Shown here one piece after another: positions 53,545 through 62,596 of a stretch of 64,000 nucleotides of DNA. The stretch comes from Stappia indica (GTDB taxonomy: Bacteria; Pseudomonadota; Alphaproteobacteria; Rhizobiales; Stappiaceae), in NCBI RefSeq assembly GCF_020177335.1, contig NZ_JAIVMG010000005.1, forward strand, positions 186,001-250,000. The letters run 5' to 3'. The notes below the pieces were generated by a model, which was not told the DNA's origin, did no database searches, and saw nothing but the letters and a program-made list of their open reading frames with translations. The position numbers and the translations under genes are program-made. How positions within the stretch are numbered: the stretch's first letter is position 1; each line of letters starts with the position of its first letter.

Positions 53545-55247
53545 GCGCCGGACCTCATCGGACGCCGGCTTTGCACGATGCGAAAGCGCGCGGCGACAAA
53601 GGCGGCGTCAGCCAGACAGGCATTGCCCGCCGGATTGAGGCCGGTGACGTGATAGTCGCTGTAGGCGGCGGCGAAGTTGATCCACATCGCCCCGGTGAGA
53701 TTGATGGTCAGGTTCGCCCCGGCGCTCTCATAAAGCGGCAGCGCCCGGTCGGTGAACGCCTCGTCGGTGGAATAGAGATAACAGGAGATCGTGCCCCGGG
53801 TCCGGGCCAGCTCGGTGGCCTCCTCCACCGCCGCACGCCCGCTCTCGGCGGCGACGATGAAGAGCACCGGGCCGAACCGCTCCTCGGCGTAAAGCTCCAC
53901 CTGCTGCGGCTCGACCGCCAGTACCAGCGGTGTGAGAGTGCGCGCTTTCGGATAGTGCGGATGCGCATAAGGGCCGGCCTTGCGCAGAACGCGCAAGCCC
54001 TCGCGCGCGGCGGTCGCCGCCAGATCGGCCACCACATCGAGGCTCACCTGCCCCTGCACCGCCCCCATGATACCGGCGGCCATGGCCGGATCCCGGGCGA
54101 TGGCGTCGATCTCATCGACCAAAGCCTGCGCGACCTCATCGAAGGAGACATGTCCGGCGGCGGTGTCGATACCGTCCCTGGGCACATAGATCACTTGCGG
54201 GCTGGTGCACATCTGCGCCGAGAATAGCGAACTGGCCCGGGCGATGGCCCGCATGGCAGAGGTCAGATCCTCGGCGCTTTCCACCACCACCGAATTGACC
54301 CCGGCGGTCTCGGTGTAAAGCAGCTTGCCGGTGATCGTGGTTTCCAGCTCGCGGCCATAGCGCGGGCTGCCGGTGAAGTCGATGATCTGCACCGCCGGAT
54401 GGGCGATGATCCGGCCGGCGACGGGCTCCGCCCGGGTGTCGACGGCCAGCGTCACCAGATTGGGATCGAAGCCATATTCCGTCAGCACCGCACGGGCGAT
54501 CTCCACCGCAAGCGCCATCGGTGCCACCGCAATGGGATGGGGCTTGACGATCACCGGATTGCCGGTGGCAAGGCTGGCGAACATGGCCGGATAGGCATTC
54601 CACGTGGGGAACGAGGCGCAGCAGATCACCAGTCCGATGCCACGCGGCACCAGCGTGTAGCGCTTGGTCAGCGCCACGTCCTCGCGCCCGAAGGTCCGGC
54701 GATACTCCGCCTCCGGAACCACCGCCTCCATGGCACGGGCGGCATGGGCAAGGGCTTCCAGCCCTCGGTCGAGCGCATTCGGACCGGAACCGGAGAACGC
54801 CTGGGTGTAGCTTTGTCCGGTGGTGTGCATGATGAGATGGGTCATCTCGAAATTGCGGTCATAGAGCCGCATCGCTATCTCGGCGCAGAGCGCCACCCGC
54901 AACGCCGGCGCGGCAGTGGCCCACGCCCCTTGCGCCGCATCGGCAGCGGCGATCAGCGCCTCCGGGTCGCTGACCGGATAGGTGATGCCCAATGGCTCGC
55001 CGGTATAGGGCGAGACCTCTTCCCCGCTCCATCCCAGCACGCCGGGCTGGCCCAGATCGTAAGGGCGGCCAAGGCGTTCCTCGAACGCGGCCTTGCCGGT
55101 GCGGGGCTTTTCCGGCCCATGCACCTTCGTCGATGGCGTATCGTGAAACGGGCTCCAGCTCTCGCGGCTGCCGACCGCCGCGATCGCCCGGGCGACAAGC
55201 GGGGCATGCGCGGCCACCAGCGCGGCGCGTTTGTCGATCACGTCCAT
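53541..55247 (-). CDS. paaN: PaaN-type aldehyde dehydrogenase
   Basis: A 568-residue aldehyde dehydrogenase matching the PaaN2 form, which lacks the MaoC hydratase domain of E. coli PaaZ. The N-terminal WSPFHDTPSTKVHG, the conserved GIGLVICCASFPTWNAYPA, the nucleotide region DFTGSPRYGRELE and the catalytic Cys in LFSAQMCTSPQVIYVP are seen. Relatives oxidise semialdehydes in aromatic catabolism. Here it more likely oxidises an aldehyde released by the carotenoid-oxygenase-type enzyme, since no phenylacetyl-CoA epoxidase genes are present. The symbol reflects family, not proven role. Confidence 0.8.
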   Translation of the reverse strand: MDVIDKRAALVAAHAPLVARAIAAVGSRESWSPFHDTPSTKVHGPEKPRTGKAAFEERLGRPYDLGQPGVLGWSGEEVSPYTGEPLGITYPVSDPEALIAAADAAQGAWATAAPALRVALCAEIAMRLYDRNFEMTHLIMHTTGQSYTQAFSGSGPNALDRGLEALAHAARAMEAVVPEAEYRRTFGREDVALTKRYTLVPRGIGLVICCASFPTWNAYPAMFASLATGNPVIVKPHPIAVAPMALAVEIARAVLTEYGFDPNLVTLAVDTRAEPVAGRIIAHPAVQIIDFTGSPRYGRELETTITGKLLYTETAGVNSVVVESAEDLTSAMRAIARASSLFSAQMCTSPQVIYVPRDGIDTAAGHVSFDEVAQALVDEIDAIARDPAMAAGIMGAVQGQVSLDVVADLAATAAREGLRVLRKAGPYAHPHYPKARTLTPLVLAVEPQQVELYAEERFGPVLFIVAAESGRAAVEEATELARTRGTISCYLYSTDEAFTDRALPLYESAGANLTINLTGAMWINFAAAYSDYHVTGLNPAGNACLADAAFVAARFRIVQSRRPMRSGA

Positions 55248-56404
55248 GGCTCAATCCCCTGCCGTTCGACGATCATCGCGGAACCGGTGCCGGACGCGCC
55301 GGTCGCCACCACCAACCCATACCGCCCCCCCGATGCATCAAGCGCATCCAGCAATGTGGAGAGCAGGATCGCGCCGGATGCACCCAGCGGATGGCCCTTG
55401 GCCATGTGTCCGCCACTGACATTCACCTTGTCCGGGTCGGGCCCACAGTCGCGCATGAATTTCGCGATTGTGACGCCGAAGGCTTCCATGAACTCGATCC
55501 GGTCCATCTGCTCCAGCCGCAACCCGGCGCGGTCGAGCGCCCGGTCCATCGCCGCGAAACCGGCGGTGAGCGAGGCAGCAGGATCTCCCCCGACCTCGGC
55601 CCAGGCAAGGATGCGGGCGCGGGGGGCGGCCTCAACCACGCCTTCGGCGCCGACAAGGGCGAGCGCCGCGCCGTCACACATGGGCGGGGCATGGGCGATG
55701 GTGTGCCGGTGGTCGAGCCGCCGGCCCTGCAGCGCCTCGGCATAGGCCCCGGCCAGTTCGGCAAAGGCGGGCGCCAGTGCCGCCAGCGCCTCGGCGGAGG
55801 TCGCCCGGACGCTTTCCTCCCGGTCGAGCCCGGCGACAGGAATGCGCGAGGCGGTCAGCGTGGTGCCCTCCGCCCCGGCGGCGCGGCGCTGGGACAGGAG
55901 CGCCAGCGCATCCATCTCCTCGCGGGAAATGCCCTCATCCTCCGCGAGCCGGTCGGCGGCCAGCGCCACGGGAAGAAACCGCGTGCGCGGCGGGAAGCTG
56001 GCGTCGGTGTAGTAGCTTGCCTTGTCGGCAAGGAACGGCACCGCCGACATCATTTCCACCCCGCCGGCGAGCGCGCTTCCGGCCTGACCACTGGCGACCA
56101 TCGCCGCAGCCTGACCGATGACGGTGAGCCCGGAGACACAGTAGTTGTTCACGGTGAAGGCGCTGGCGCCCTCATCGAGCCCGGCAGCCAGTTTCGAGAC
56201 CAGCGCGAGATTGCCGCCCTGGGCGCCGATCTGGCCGACACAGCCAAGGATCAGCGCTTCGGGCGCGAGCGCCGCACCGACACGGCTCCCGATCGCCGCG
56301 ACAAGCGCGGCGACGAGATCCTGGGGTTTTTGCGCGGCAAGACCGCCGTCGGGCCTCGCCTTGCCGCGTGCGGTTCGCACCGCATCGTAGATGAATGCGG
56401 TCAT
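55238..56404 (-). CDS. Thiolase-family acetyl-CoA acyltransferase with altered second active site
   Basis: A 388-residue thiolase starting at ATG 56404, one base after the upstream stop; an ATG 39 bases earlier is less likely. It opens FIYDAVRTARGKARPDGG, typical of degradative thiolases. The acyl-accepting Cys is in NNYCVSGLT near residue 88 and the His in AKGHPLGASGAI. Where thiolases carry a second catalytic Cys (CIGGGMG), this reads ATGASGTGS with no Cys, so its activity may be changed. It overlaps PaaN by ten bases. Confidence 0.85.
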   Translation of the reverse strand: MTAFIYDAVRTARGKARPDGGLAAQKPQDLVAALVAAIGSRVGAALAPEALILGCVGQIGAQGGNLALVSKLAAGLDEGASAFTVNNYCVSGLTVIGQAAAMVASGQAGSALAGGVEMMSAVPFLADKASYYTDASFPPRTRFLPVALAADRLAEDEGISREEMDALALLSQRRAAGAEGTTLTASRIPVAGLDREESVRATSAEALAALAPAFAELAGAYAEALQGRRLDHRHTIAHAPPMCDGAALALVGAEGVVEAAPRARILAWAEVGGDPAASLTAGFAAMDRALDRAGLRLEQMDRIEFMEAFGVTIAKFMRDCGPDPDKVNVSGGHMAKGHPLGASGAILLSTLLDALDASGGRYGLVVATGASGTGSAMIVERQGIEPWT

Positions 56405-56405
56405 G

Positions 56406-57851
56406 TCAGCGAACGAACGCCTCGCCCGGCGCCCAAGTGCCATGGAACCCGGCCGGCATGCGCTGCGGCAGGATCACCCGGGCCACCGGCGCATCGGAGA
56501 AGTTCCGGGCATCGAGGATCCGCACCTCGGAACGGCCCGTCGCCTCGTCGGTGACGAAGGTGATGACATAGCCATCATCCTCGGCCGTGGCGCCGACACG
56601 CGGGGCGAAGGCCGGCTCGGAGCCATAGACCCCGGGCTCGAACATGTGTTCCTCGGCCTTGCCGGACAGAAGATCGTATTTGTAAAGGCCGTCGAACAGC
56701 AGGCGGATCTCGTCGGACTTGATCGAGACATGGTAGGACCAGCGGCTGTGGTAGCCGGTATGCTCAAGGTTCACCACCGGGAACTCGCCGATGCGGTCGT
56801 CGAGCTGGCGCTGGGTGCAGGCGCCGGTACGCATGTTCATGCGCCATTCCACCGGGACCGCGTGCAGGCTCAGCACCTCGACCATCGGTCCGTAGGCACC
56901 GAATTCGCTGCCGGCGCGGTGACCATGCGGCTGCATCTTGCAGGCCACCATCACCACTTCGTCGCCTTCCTCCCAGCAATTCACCACGTGGTAGATGTAG
57001 CAGCTGTCGGTCTCGAACCACTTGACCTGATCGCCGCGCCCGTTGCGCGGCACCACGCCGAAGCGGGCCGGTTGATCGGCGTGGCGGATGTTCCAGGTGC
57101 CCCGGCGCAGCCCGGTTTCCGTCATCAGCACCGGCAGGTCATGCAGGATCAGATAATTCTCGGTCAGCCCCATATCATGGGGAAGGCGCGGCCCGGGCAG
57201 CTCCACCCGGTCGAAATTCACCAGCTCATTGTTCGCCGACACCACACCGAAGCTCATCCACGGCTCGGTCAGGGAATAGTCGAAGAAGACGAACTCGCCG
57301 GTGCGCCCGTCGACCTTCGAATGCGCCGAGACATGGCGCGGCAGCTTGCCGCCAAAGGTCTCGTTGCCGATGGTCTCCAGCGTGCGCGGGTTCACCCGCA
57401 CCGGCGTGCCGGAGACATACCACAGCGCCATCAACTCGCCATTGTGCAGCACCACGTCCGTATTGGCGGTGTCCTTGTAGACGGTACCGGACCGCTCACG
57501 ATTGGCCGGCAGCAGAATGCCGCCCGCGTCGAGCGTGCCGGCGACTTCCGCCCGGTGGTCGTCGGTCTGGATGTAGCGGTTGCGGTACTCGGCCTTGCCG
57601 TTCTCGAAATAGATCGCGTGCAGCATGCCGTCGCCGTCAAACCAGTGATGCAGCGCGGTCGGGGCATGCACCGGATTGGGGCCGTTGCGGTAGTAGCCAC
57701 CGAAAAGGTCTTTCGGAATCTCGCCGATCACCTCCAGCTCAAGCGCGGTCACTTCGCGCTTCACCGGCTCATAGACCCCTTGCAGATACGGGTTCAGCGT
57801 GTTGATCCCGGTCAGCTCGCCGGTCTCGATCCGTTTCGTCGCAGCATCCAT
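56406..57851 (-). CDS. Carotenoid oxygenase-family double-bond cleavage dioxygenase
   Basis: A 481-residue Fe(II) beta-propeller oxygenase. ATG 57851 is chosen because it follows a G-rich ribosome site and begins just before conserved sequence (NPYLQGVYEPVKREVTA). Iron ligands are visible as His in LHHWFDGDGMLHAI, HVSAHSKVDGRTGE, YLILHDLPV and the C-terminal GFHGTWAPGE. The family splits conjugated C=C bonds of carotenoids, apocarotenoids or stilbenes to aldehydes. As first structural gene of an operon with an aldehyde dehydrogenase and CoA ligases, it probably opens a catabolic route; lignostilbene-type substrates are plausible. Confidence 0.9.
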   Translation of the reverse strand: MDAATKRIETGELTGINTLNPYLQGVYEPVKREVTALELEVIGEIPKDLFGGYYRNGPNPVHAPTALHHWFDGDGMLHAIYFENGKAEYRNRYIQTDDHRAEVAGTLDAGGILLPANRERSGTVYKDTANTDVVLHNGELMALWYVSGTPVRVNPRTLETIGNETFGGKLPRHVSAHSKVDGRTGEFVFFDYSLTEPWMSFGVVSANNELVNFDRVELPGPRLPHDMGLTENYLILHDLPVLMTETGLRRGTWNIRHADQPARFGVVPRNGRGDQVKWFETDSCYIYHVVNCWEEGDEVVMVACKMQPHGHRAGSEFGAYGPMVEVLSLHAVPVEWRMNMRTGACTQRQLDDRIGEFPVVNLEHTGYHSRWSYHVSIKSDEIRLLFDGLYKYDLLSGKAEEHMFEPGVYGSEPAFAPRVGATAEDDGYVITFVTDEATGRSEVRILDARNFSDAPVARVILPQRMPAGFHGTWAPGEAFVR

Positions 57852-57982
57852 CGACACCCCCCCACTTGCATAATCGAACTCATTGGCGACGGTAGCATGT
57901 AAGTTCGGTAATGCAAGCAACTTTGTCGCATCACGCCATCACGACACAGCCAGCGCTGAAACGGAGTGGCGAAAATGCGCGC

Positions 57983-58915
57983 TCAGCCTGGCGAGAAATC
58001 GAAGCGCACATCACGCGGATGAAGCGGTTTTCTACAGCAGGAACAGACCACTGCGGCATCGAGCGGATGGGCATCCGCGCCATGAAACAGAAGCAGCGGC
58101 GACCCTTCGGCGGCCGCGAAATAGCTGTCGCCCCAGCGCAGCAGCATGACCAGCACCGGGTAGTAGTCGATGGATTTGCGGGTGAGCCGATAGCCGCCCC
58201 GACCGGATGCCTCATCGCCCTCGCGGCTGGCGACGAGCCCCTGGCTCTGCAGCCAGCTGAGCCGCTCGGACAGGATGTTGGTGGCCATCCCGCTGTCGGC
58301 GCGGATCTTCTCGAAGCTGGTGATCCCGGTGAAGAGCGCCCGCAGCACGAGGCTTGCCCAGCGATCGCCGATGATCTGCGCCGCTTCGACCATCAGCACC
58401 GGACCGTCCGGGCGTGCCGCCACCGCTTCCCGGTGCTGGCGCCTTCGCGCATAGGCCTCGGGCATCAGCCCCACCCCCGGCCCTTCGCGCCAGCTCACGT
58501 CAAAGGCACTGAACTCCTCGCCGCAGGTCAGGCACTGCGGCACCGGCTCGAACTCCCCGCCGCAGGAGACATGGGTCAGCCGCACCGCATCGCGTGCCTT
58601 GCCGGAGCCCCATTTGCGCTCCCAGCGCAGCATCATCAGCGACACCCAGTAAAGATCGATCCCCATCTGCGAGAGCCGGTATTCATAGCGCGGCGGCCGC
58701 TGCGAATAGGGCACCTTCACCATCACGCCGGCCTCGACCAGGCGCTTGAGCCGGGCGCTGATCAGCGCCTTGCGCAAGCCTGTCATCTCCAGAAACTGGT
58801 CGAACCGCTTGGCCCCGAGCCACGAGGCCTCGATGATCATGACGATGGAGGCATCGCCGATCACCTCCAGCGCGCGCCAGATGGAGCAGGTGCGGATCTG
58901 TTTCTGCGTTGACAT
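57983..58915 (-). CDS. Tandem HxlR-type transcriptional regulator
   Basis: A 310-residue regulator containing two HxlR winged-helix domains in one chain. The first is about residues 9-100 (IGDASIVMIIEASWLGAKRF, LISARLKRLVEAGVM, YRLSQMGIDLYWV). The second is about 180-270 (IGDRWASLVLRALFTGITSF, NILSERLSWLQSQGLV, YRLTRKSIDYYPV). Each is followed by a Cys-x2-Cys segment (PQCLTCGEEF; VCSCCRKPL), a possible metal or redox site. HxlR proteins usually act as dimers of one domain, so this is a fused dimer. It lies directly upstream of the catabolic operon, which it probably controls. Confidence 0.88.
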   Translation of the reverse strand: MSTQKQIRTCSIWRALEVIGDASIVMIIEASWLGAKRFDQFLEMTGLRKALISARLKRLVEAGVMVKVPYSQRPPRYEYRLSQMGIDLYWVSLMMLRWERKWGSGKARDAVRLTHVSCGGEFEPVPQCLTCGEEFSAFDVSWREGPGVGLMPEAYARRRQHREAVAARPDGPVLMVEAAQIIGDRWASLVLRALFTGITSFEKIRADSGMATNILSERLSWLQSQGLVASREGDEASGRGGYRLTRKSIDYYPVLVMLLRWGDSYFAAAEGSPLLLFHGADAHPLDAAVVCSCCRKPLHPRDVRFDFSPG

Positions 58916-59044
58916 CGGGCAGCGCTCGGGGGCCAGAGGGAGGTTCTGCTCTCGCTGCTAGCACAGTCTCCCAAGTCTTTGCCAGCGCGGAGCGCCGGGC
59001 GCGGCGGCTTCTCAGGCAATGCCCCCGGGAGGCACCGCCTTCGA

Positions 59045-60055
59045 TCAATGCGTTCCGCGCAGGATCAGCTCCGGTTCGATCCAGGCGACCTCATTGTCCT
59101 TGCCGGGAGCTTCAAGCCGCGCGCTCAACAGGCGCAGGATCTGCGAAACGGTCTGGTCCATGTCGTTTCGCACGGTGGTGAGATCGAACCCCGGCCAGGC
59201 CGCCATCGAAATATCGTCAAAGCCGATGATCGACAGATCCTCAGGGATGCTGAGGCCGCCTTCCTGCCTGGCCGCCGCCATCACGCCGAGCGCCATTGCG
59301 TCATTGGCACAGAACAGCCCATCGATCTCTGCCCCCCCGGCCAGCAGATCCCGTGCCGCCGCATAGCCGCCCTCGAAACTGTAGTCCGCATGCGCCAGCA
59401 CGGCCGGTGAAAGGCCTTCCTCGGCGAGCGCGGCTTCAAATCCGGTGCGCCGGTCCTGATCGGACGACAGATGGGGCACCCCGCCGAGATAGCCCAGCTT
59501 TCGGCGCCCCCGCGCCACAAGCGCCCGCACCGCCATCGCCGCACCGCGCGCATTGTCACAACAGACACAGTCGACGCCCGGTGCGGTCATCACCCGGCCT
59601 GACAGGATCATCGGGATGTTCAGCTTGGCGCAATGCAGCGCCACGGATTCGGCGACACTGCCGCCGCGCAGAATCAGCGCGTCGAGTGGATAGCCCAGCA
59701 CGCCGAGCACATCCTCTTCTCGCAGGTCCTCATGCCCGCCCAGCACCACCGGCCACTTGCCCAGACCACGCAGGGACTGGACGAGCCGCGCCAGAATTTC
59801 CGCATCGTAATGGTTGACCAGATCGCCGGTCACGATGGCCACAAGGTCGGAACGGCCGGCGGCTTGCAGCCCGGCGGCCAGCGCATTGGGGCGATAGCCA
59901 AGCTCTTGCGCGACCTTCAGGATCTTCTCGCGTTTGGCCCGATCGAGATAGGCGCCCGCGGTAAAGGCGCGCGACACGGCGGAACGCGATACGCCTGCCG
60001 CCTCCGCCACCTGGGCTGCCGTGATCCGGCGGGACGGCCGGTCCTTGTTCTGCAT
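59045..60055 (-). CDS. LacI-family transcriptional repressor
   Basis: A 336-residue repressor. The N-terminal helix-turn-helix and hinge read AAQVAEAAGVSRSAVSRAFT and ILKVAQELGYRPNALAAGLQ. A periplasmic-binding-like ligand domain follows (DALILRGGS, GVDCVCCDNARGAAMAVRAL, DLSIIGFDDISMA). It diverges from an ABC importer operon with a perfect palindrome between them, so it most likely represses that operon until the imported ligand or a derivative binds. Confidence 0.93.
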   Translation of the reverse strand: MQNKDRPSRRITAAQVAEAAGVSRSAVSRAFTAGAYLDRAKREKILKVAQELGYRPNALAAGLQAAGRSDLVAIVTGDLVNHYDAEILARLVQSLRGLGKWPVVLGGHEDLREEDVLGVLGYPLDALILRGGSVAESVALHCAKLNIPMILSGRVMTAPGVDCVCCDNARGAAMAVRALVARGRRKLGYLGGVPHLSSDQDRRTGFEAALAEEGLSPAVLAHADYSFEGGYAAARDLLAGGAEIDGLFCANDAMALGVMAAARQEGGLSIPEDLSIIGFDDISMAAWPGFDLTTVRNDMDQTVSQILRLLSARLEAPGKDNEVAWIEPELILRGTH

Positions 60056-60150
60056 CGCTTAAGAATCCCGCCTTCGCTGTTTGCCGGCACCCTGCCGCAA
60101 TTTGCAAAATTATTGGTCACGTCACAAACTTGTTACTTCACGCAGTTATG

Positions 60151-60164
60151 TGAACACGTGTTCA
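60151..60164. promoter_or_regulatory. LacI-type operator palindrome
   Basis: TGAACACGTGTTCA is a perfect 14-base palindrome centred on CG, the form bound by LacI-family repressors. It lies 33 bases before the ATPase start and 95 bases before the divergent lacI-type start, so it can govern both. Confidence 0.75.
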
Positions 60165-60197
60165 TAGCATTCACCCAGATTTTGTGGAAGGCACCGA

Positions 60198-61319
60198 ATG
60201 CCCCTGGATCAGTCCGCTCTCGCTAACGCTCCCCTCAAGCTCGGCGCAGGTATCAGCCTCAGCGACCTGCGCGTGGGCTATTCCGAGCAGGACGTTCTGT
60301 CGGGCATCAATCTGGAGGTTGCCGCAGGCGAGTTTGTCGCCCTGCTCGGCGCCTCGGGCTGCGGCAAGACCACGCTGCTGCGGGCGCTTGCCGGGTTCGT
60401 TCCTGTGCGGGGTGGCGCCATGCATGTGGACGGGCACGACATGACCGGGGTGGGCCCGGAAAAGCGCGGCATGGCGATGATGTTCCAGTCCTACGCGCTG
60501 TGGCCGCACATGAACGTGGCGCAGAACATCGGCTATGGCCTGAAGCTCCGGCGCAAGTCGCGCGCGGAAATCGAGACGCGGGTGAAGGAAATGGCCCATC
60601 TGGTGGGCCTGCAAGATCTGCTTCATCGCAGGATCGCGGCCCTTTCGGGCGGTCAGCGTCAGCGGGTGGCGCTGGCACGGGCGCTGGCGATCGACCCGCC
60701 CGTCCTGCTGCTCGATGAACCCCTGTCGAACCTCGACGCCGGCATCCGCGCCACCATGCGCCACGAAATCCGCGACCTTCAGCAACGCCTCGGCCTGACC
60801 ACCATTCTCGTCACTCATGATCGGGAAGAGGCCATGTCGATGGCCGACCGGGTGGTGATCCTGAACGCGGGCCGCATCGCCCAGGTCGGCACGCCGGAGG
60901 AGGTGTTTCACACGCCGGCCAATGCCTATGTGGCCCGGTTCATGGGCGCGGGCAACACGCTTCACGCCACCGCCCGCCTCATCGGAGGGGCTGTCGAGCT
61001 TCAGCTGGACGACGCCACCTGCCAGCTTCCCCGGGCAAGCGGATCTGAGGCCGGGGTCCATTTCCCAAAGGCCCAGGACGGCCCCGTGGAGGTGATGTTT
61101 CACAGCGATGCCGTGCGGCTTGGCCCGGCGCCACAGCCGGGCGAGAGCCTGGCCCTCAAGGGCACGGTCATCCAGCATTCCTATCTGGGATCGGTTTATC
61201 GCCACGAGGTGCGGATCGGCAGCACCCGTATTCTGGCGGACGATCCCGCGAAGGTGCCCATCGGCAGTGCGATCGATGTGAGCATACCGGCCACGGCCCT
61301 CAGTCTGTTTCCTGCATAG
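60198..61319 (+). CDS. ABC importer ATPase, PotA/FbpC type
   Basis: A 373-residue nucleotide-binding subunit. GGAAGG lies just before ATG 60198. It shows Walker A GASGCGKTT near residue 52, signature LSGGQRQRVALARAL, Walker B LLLDEPLSNLD and H-loop VTHDREEAMSMADR. The C-terminal part after residue 260 is a TOBE-type regulatory domain. It is the first gene of the operon, ahead of binding protein and permeases, an order common in PotABCD/FbpABC-like systems. The repressor next door points to an inducible organic ligand rather than iron. Confidence 0.9.
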   Translation: MPLDQSALANAPLKLGAGISLSDLRVGYSEQDVLSGINLEVAAGEFVALLGASGCGKTTLLRALAGFVPVRGGAMHVDGHDMTGVGPEKRGMAMMFQSYALWPHMNVAQNIGYGLKLRRKSRAEIETRVKEMAHLVGLQDLLHRRIAALSGGQRQRVALARALAIDPPVLLLDEPLSNLDAGIRATMRHEIRDLQQRLGLTTILVTHDREEAMSMADRVVILNAGRIAQVGTPEEVFHTPANAYVARFMGAGNTLHATARLIGGAVELQLDDATCQLPRASGSEAGVHFPKAQDGPVEVMFHSDAVRLGPAPQPGESLALKGTVIQHSYLGSVYRHEVRIGSTRILADDPAKVPIGSAIDVSIPATALSLFPA

Positions 61320-61386
61320 CCCCAGACACCCGTGACCGGAAATGGGCGGCCCCTGGCCCGCCTCACCCCCTGAATGGAGAAACTCC

Positions 61387-62529
61387 ATGGCACTCAAGAT
61401 TACGAACCTTCTGGCCTCGGCGGCCATTGTCCTTGCCGGCACGGGCGCCGCGCAGGCACAGAACGTGCTGAACGTCGTCTCGGGCGGCTCGGAGAACATG
61501 GTCGACTATGTCACCGACTATCTCGGCCCCCTCTTTGAGGAACAGAACCCGGGCTGGACGGTGAAGATCGTCGGCACCGGCGCCGGCGATGCCGGCTCGC
61601 AGACGATCATGGAAAAGCTGGTCGCCCAGTCCGGCAACGATGCCTGGGATACCGACGTGGTCGTCGTCACCCAGCTCAAGGCCGGTGAAATGGTCACCGA
61701 CGGCCTGCTGCAGGCCTATGTCGGCGATATCGCCACCGGCAAGCTGGCGACCCGCGACACCGCCAAGGTCGCGCTCGGCACCAATGTCGAGGGCTATGTG
61801 ATGCCGATGTTCCACAGCCAGACCGCGATCGCCTACAACCCGGACGTCGTCGCCAACCCGCCCAAGAGCTTTGACGAGCTGAAGGCATGGACGGCCGAGC
61901 ATCCCGGCGCGTTCGGCTACAACGGCATCAAGAACGGCATGTCCGGCGTCGCCTTCACCACCGGCTGGATGTACGCCTATGCGGGCAACACCGACCAGCT
62001 GATGAACGGCCCCTACGATCCGGAGCTGAAGGCGGGCTGGGACAAGGCCCTCACTGAGCTGAAGGCCTTCAACGAGAACGTGACCTTCACCCCGGGCAAT
62101 GCCGGCACGCTCGACATGATGAACCGAGGCGAGATCGTCATGGGTCCGGTCTGGGTCGACATGTTCTACACCTGGCAGGCCGACGGCCGCCTGAACCCGA
62201 ACCTCAAGCTGCTGTTGCCGGAGCCGGGCATGCCGGGCCAGCCCTACTACTATGCGATCCCGGCCAAGGCCGCCAATGCCGAAGCCGCGCGCAAGTTCAT
62301 CGAGCTGGCCACCAGCCCCGACGTGCAGGCCGAAGGCATCGTCAAGCGGTTCAACTGGTATCCGGGCATCGACGCCCAGCATGTGGAGAGCACTCTGGAC
62401 AAGGCCACCTGGGACAAGCTGTTCACCGACGTGACCCCGGCCGATCTGGCCGCCAAGGGCAAGCCGTTCCCGCTCGGCCCGTTCTTCGATGACATCCGCG
62501 AAGCCTATGAAGTGAAGGTTTCCAACTGA
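61387..62529 (+). CDS. Periplasmic solute-binding protein (family 1, PotD/FbpA-like)
   Basis: A 380-residue secreted binding protein. ATG 61387 follows GGAGAAA and starts the signal peptide MALKITNLLASAAIVLAGTG, cleaved near AQA-QNV. The mature part shows NVVSGGSENMVDYVTDYL, TDVVVVTQLKAGEM, FHSQTAIAYNPDVV and GEIVMGPVWVDMFYTW, a periplasmic fold of the PotD/YnjB type. The ligand is not recognisable. A strong hairpin with a T run follows, before the permease genes. Confidence 0.88.
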   Translation: MALKITNLLASAAIVLAGTGAAQAQNVLNVVSGGSENMVDYVTDYLGPLFEEQNPGWTVKIVGTGAGDAGSQTIMEKLVAQSGNDAWDTDVVVVTQLKAGEMVTDGLLQAYVGDIATGKLATRDTAKVALGTNVEGYVMPMFHSQTAIAYNPDVVANPPKSFDELKAWTAEHPGAFGYNGIKNGMSGVAFTTGWMYAYAGNTDQLMNGPYDPELKAGWDKALTELKAFNENVTFTPGNAGTLDMMNRGEIVMGPVWVDMFYTWQADGRLNPNLKLLLPEPGMPGQPYYYAIPAKAANAEAARKFIELATSPDVQAEGIVKRFNWYPGIDAQHVESTLDKATWDKLFTDVTPADLAAKGKPFPLGPFFDDIREAYEVKVSN

Positions 62530-62545
62530 TCGCCTCACGGCATCG

Positions 62546-62577
62546 AAGCGCGAGCCCCCGCAAGGCTCGCGCTTTTT
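62546..62577 (+). terminator. Partial terminator between binding-protein and permease genes
   Basis: AAGCGCGAGCC (62546-62556) pairs perfectly with GGCTCGCGCTT (62564-62574), with T5 at 62573-62577. It is a textbook Rho-independent structure inside an operon, so it probably lets only part of transcription reach the permeases. Confidence 0.75.
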
Positions 62578-62596
62578 CTCTTGCGAAGGCTCCCCG

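Noticed and set aside
53541-55247. A complete phenylacetate (paa) degradation cluster
   Set aside because: Only a PaaN-type dehydrogenase and a PaaI-type thioesterase are present; no PaaK, PaaABCDE or PaaG genes are seen in the window, so the canonical pathway is not supported here.
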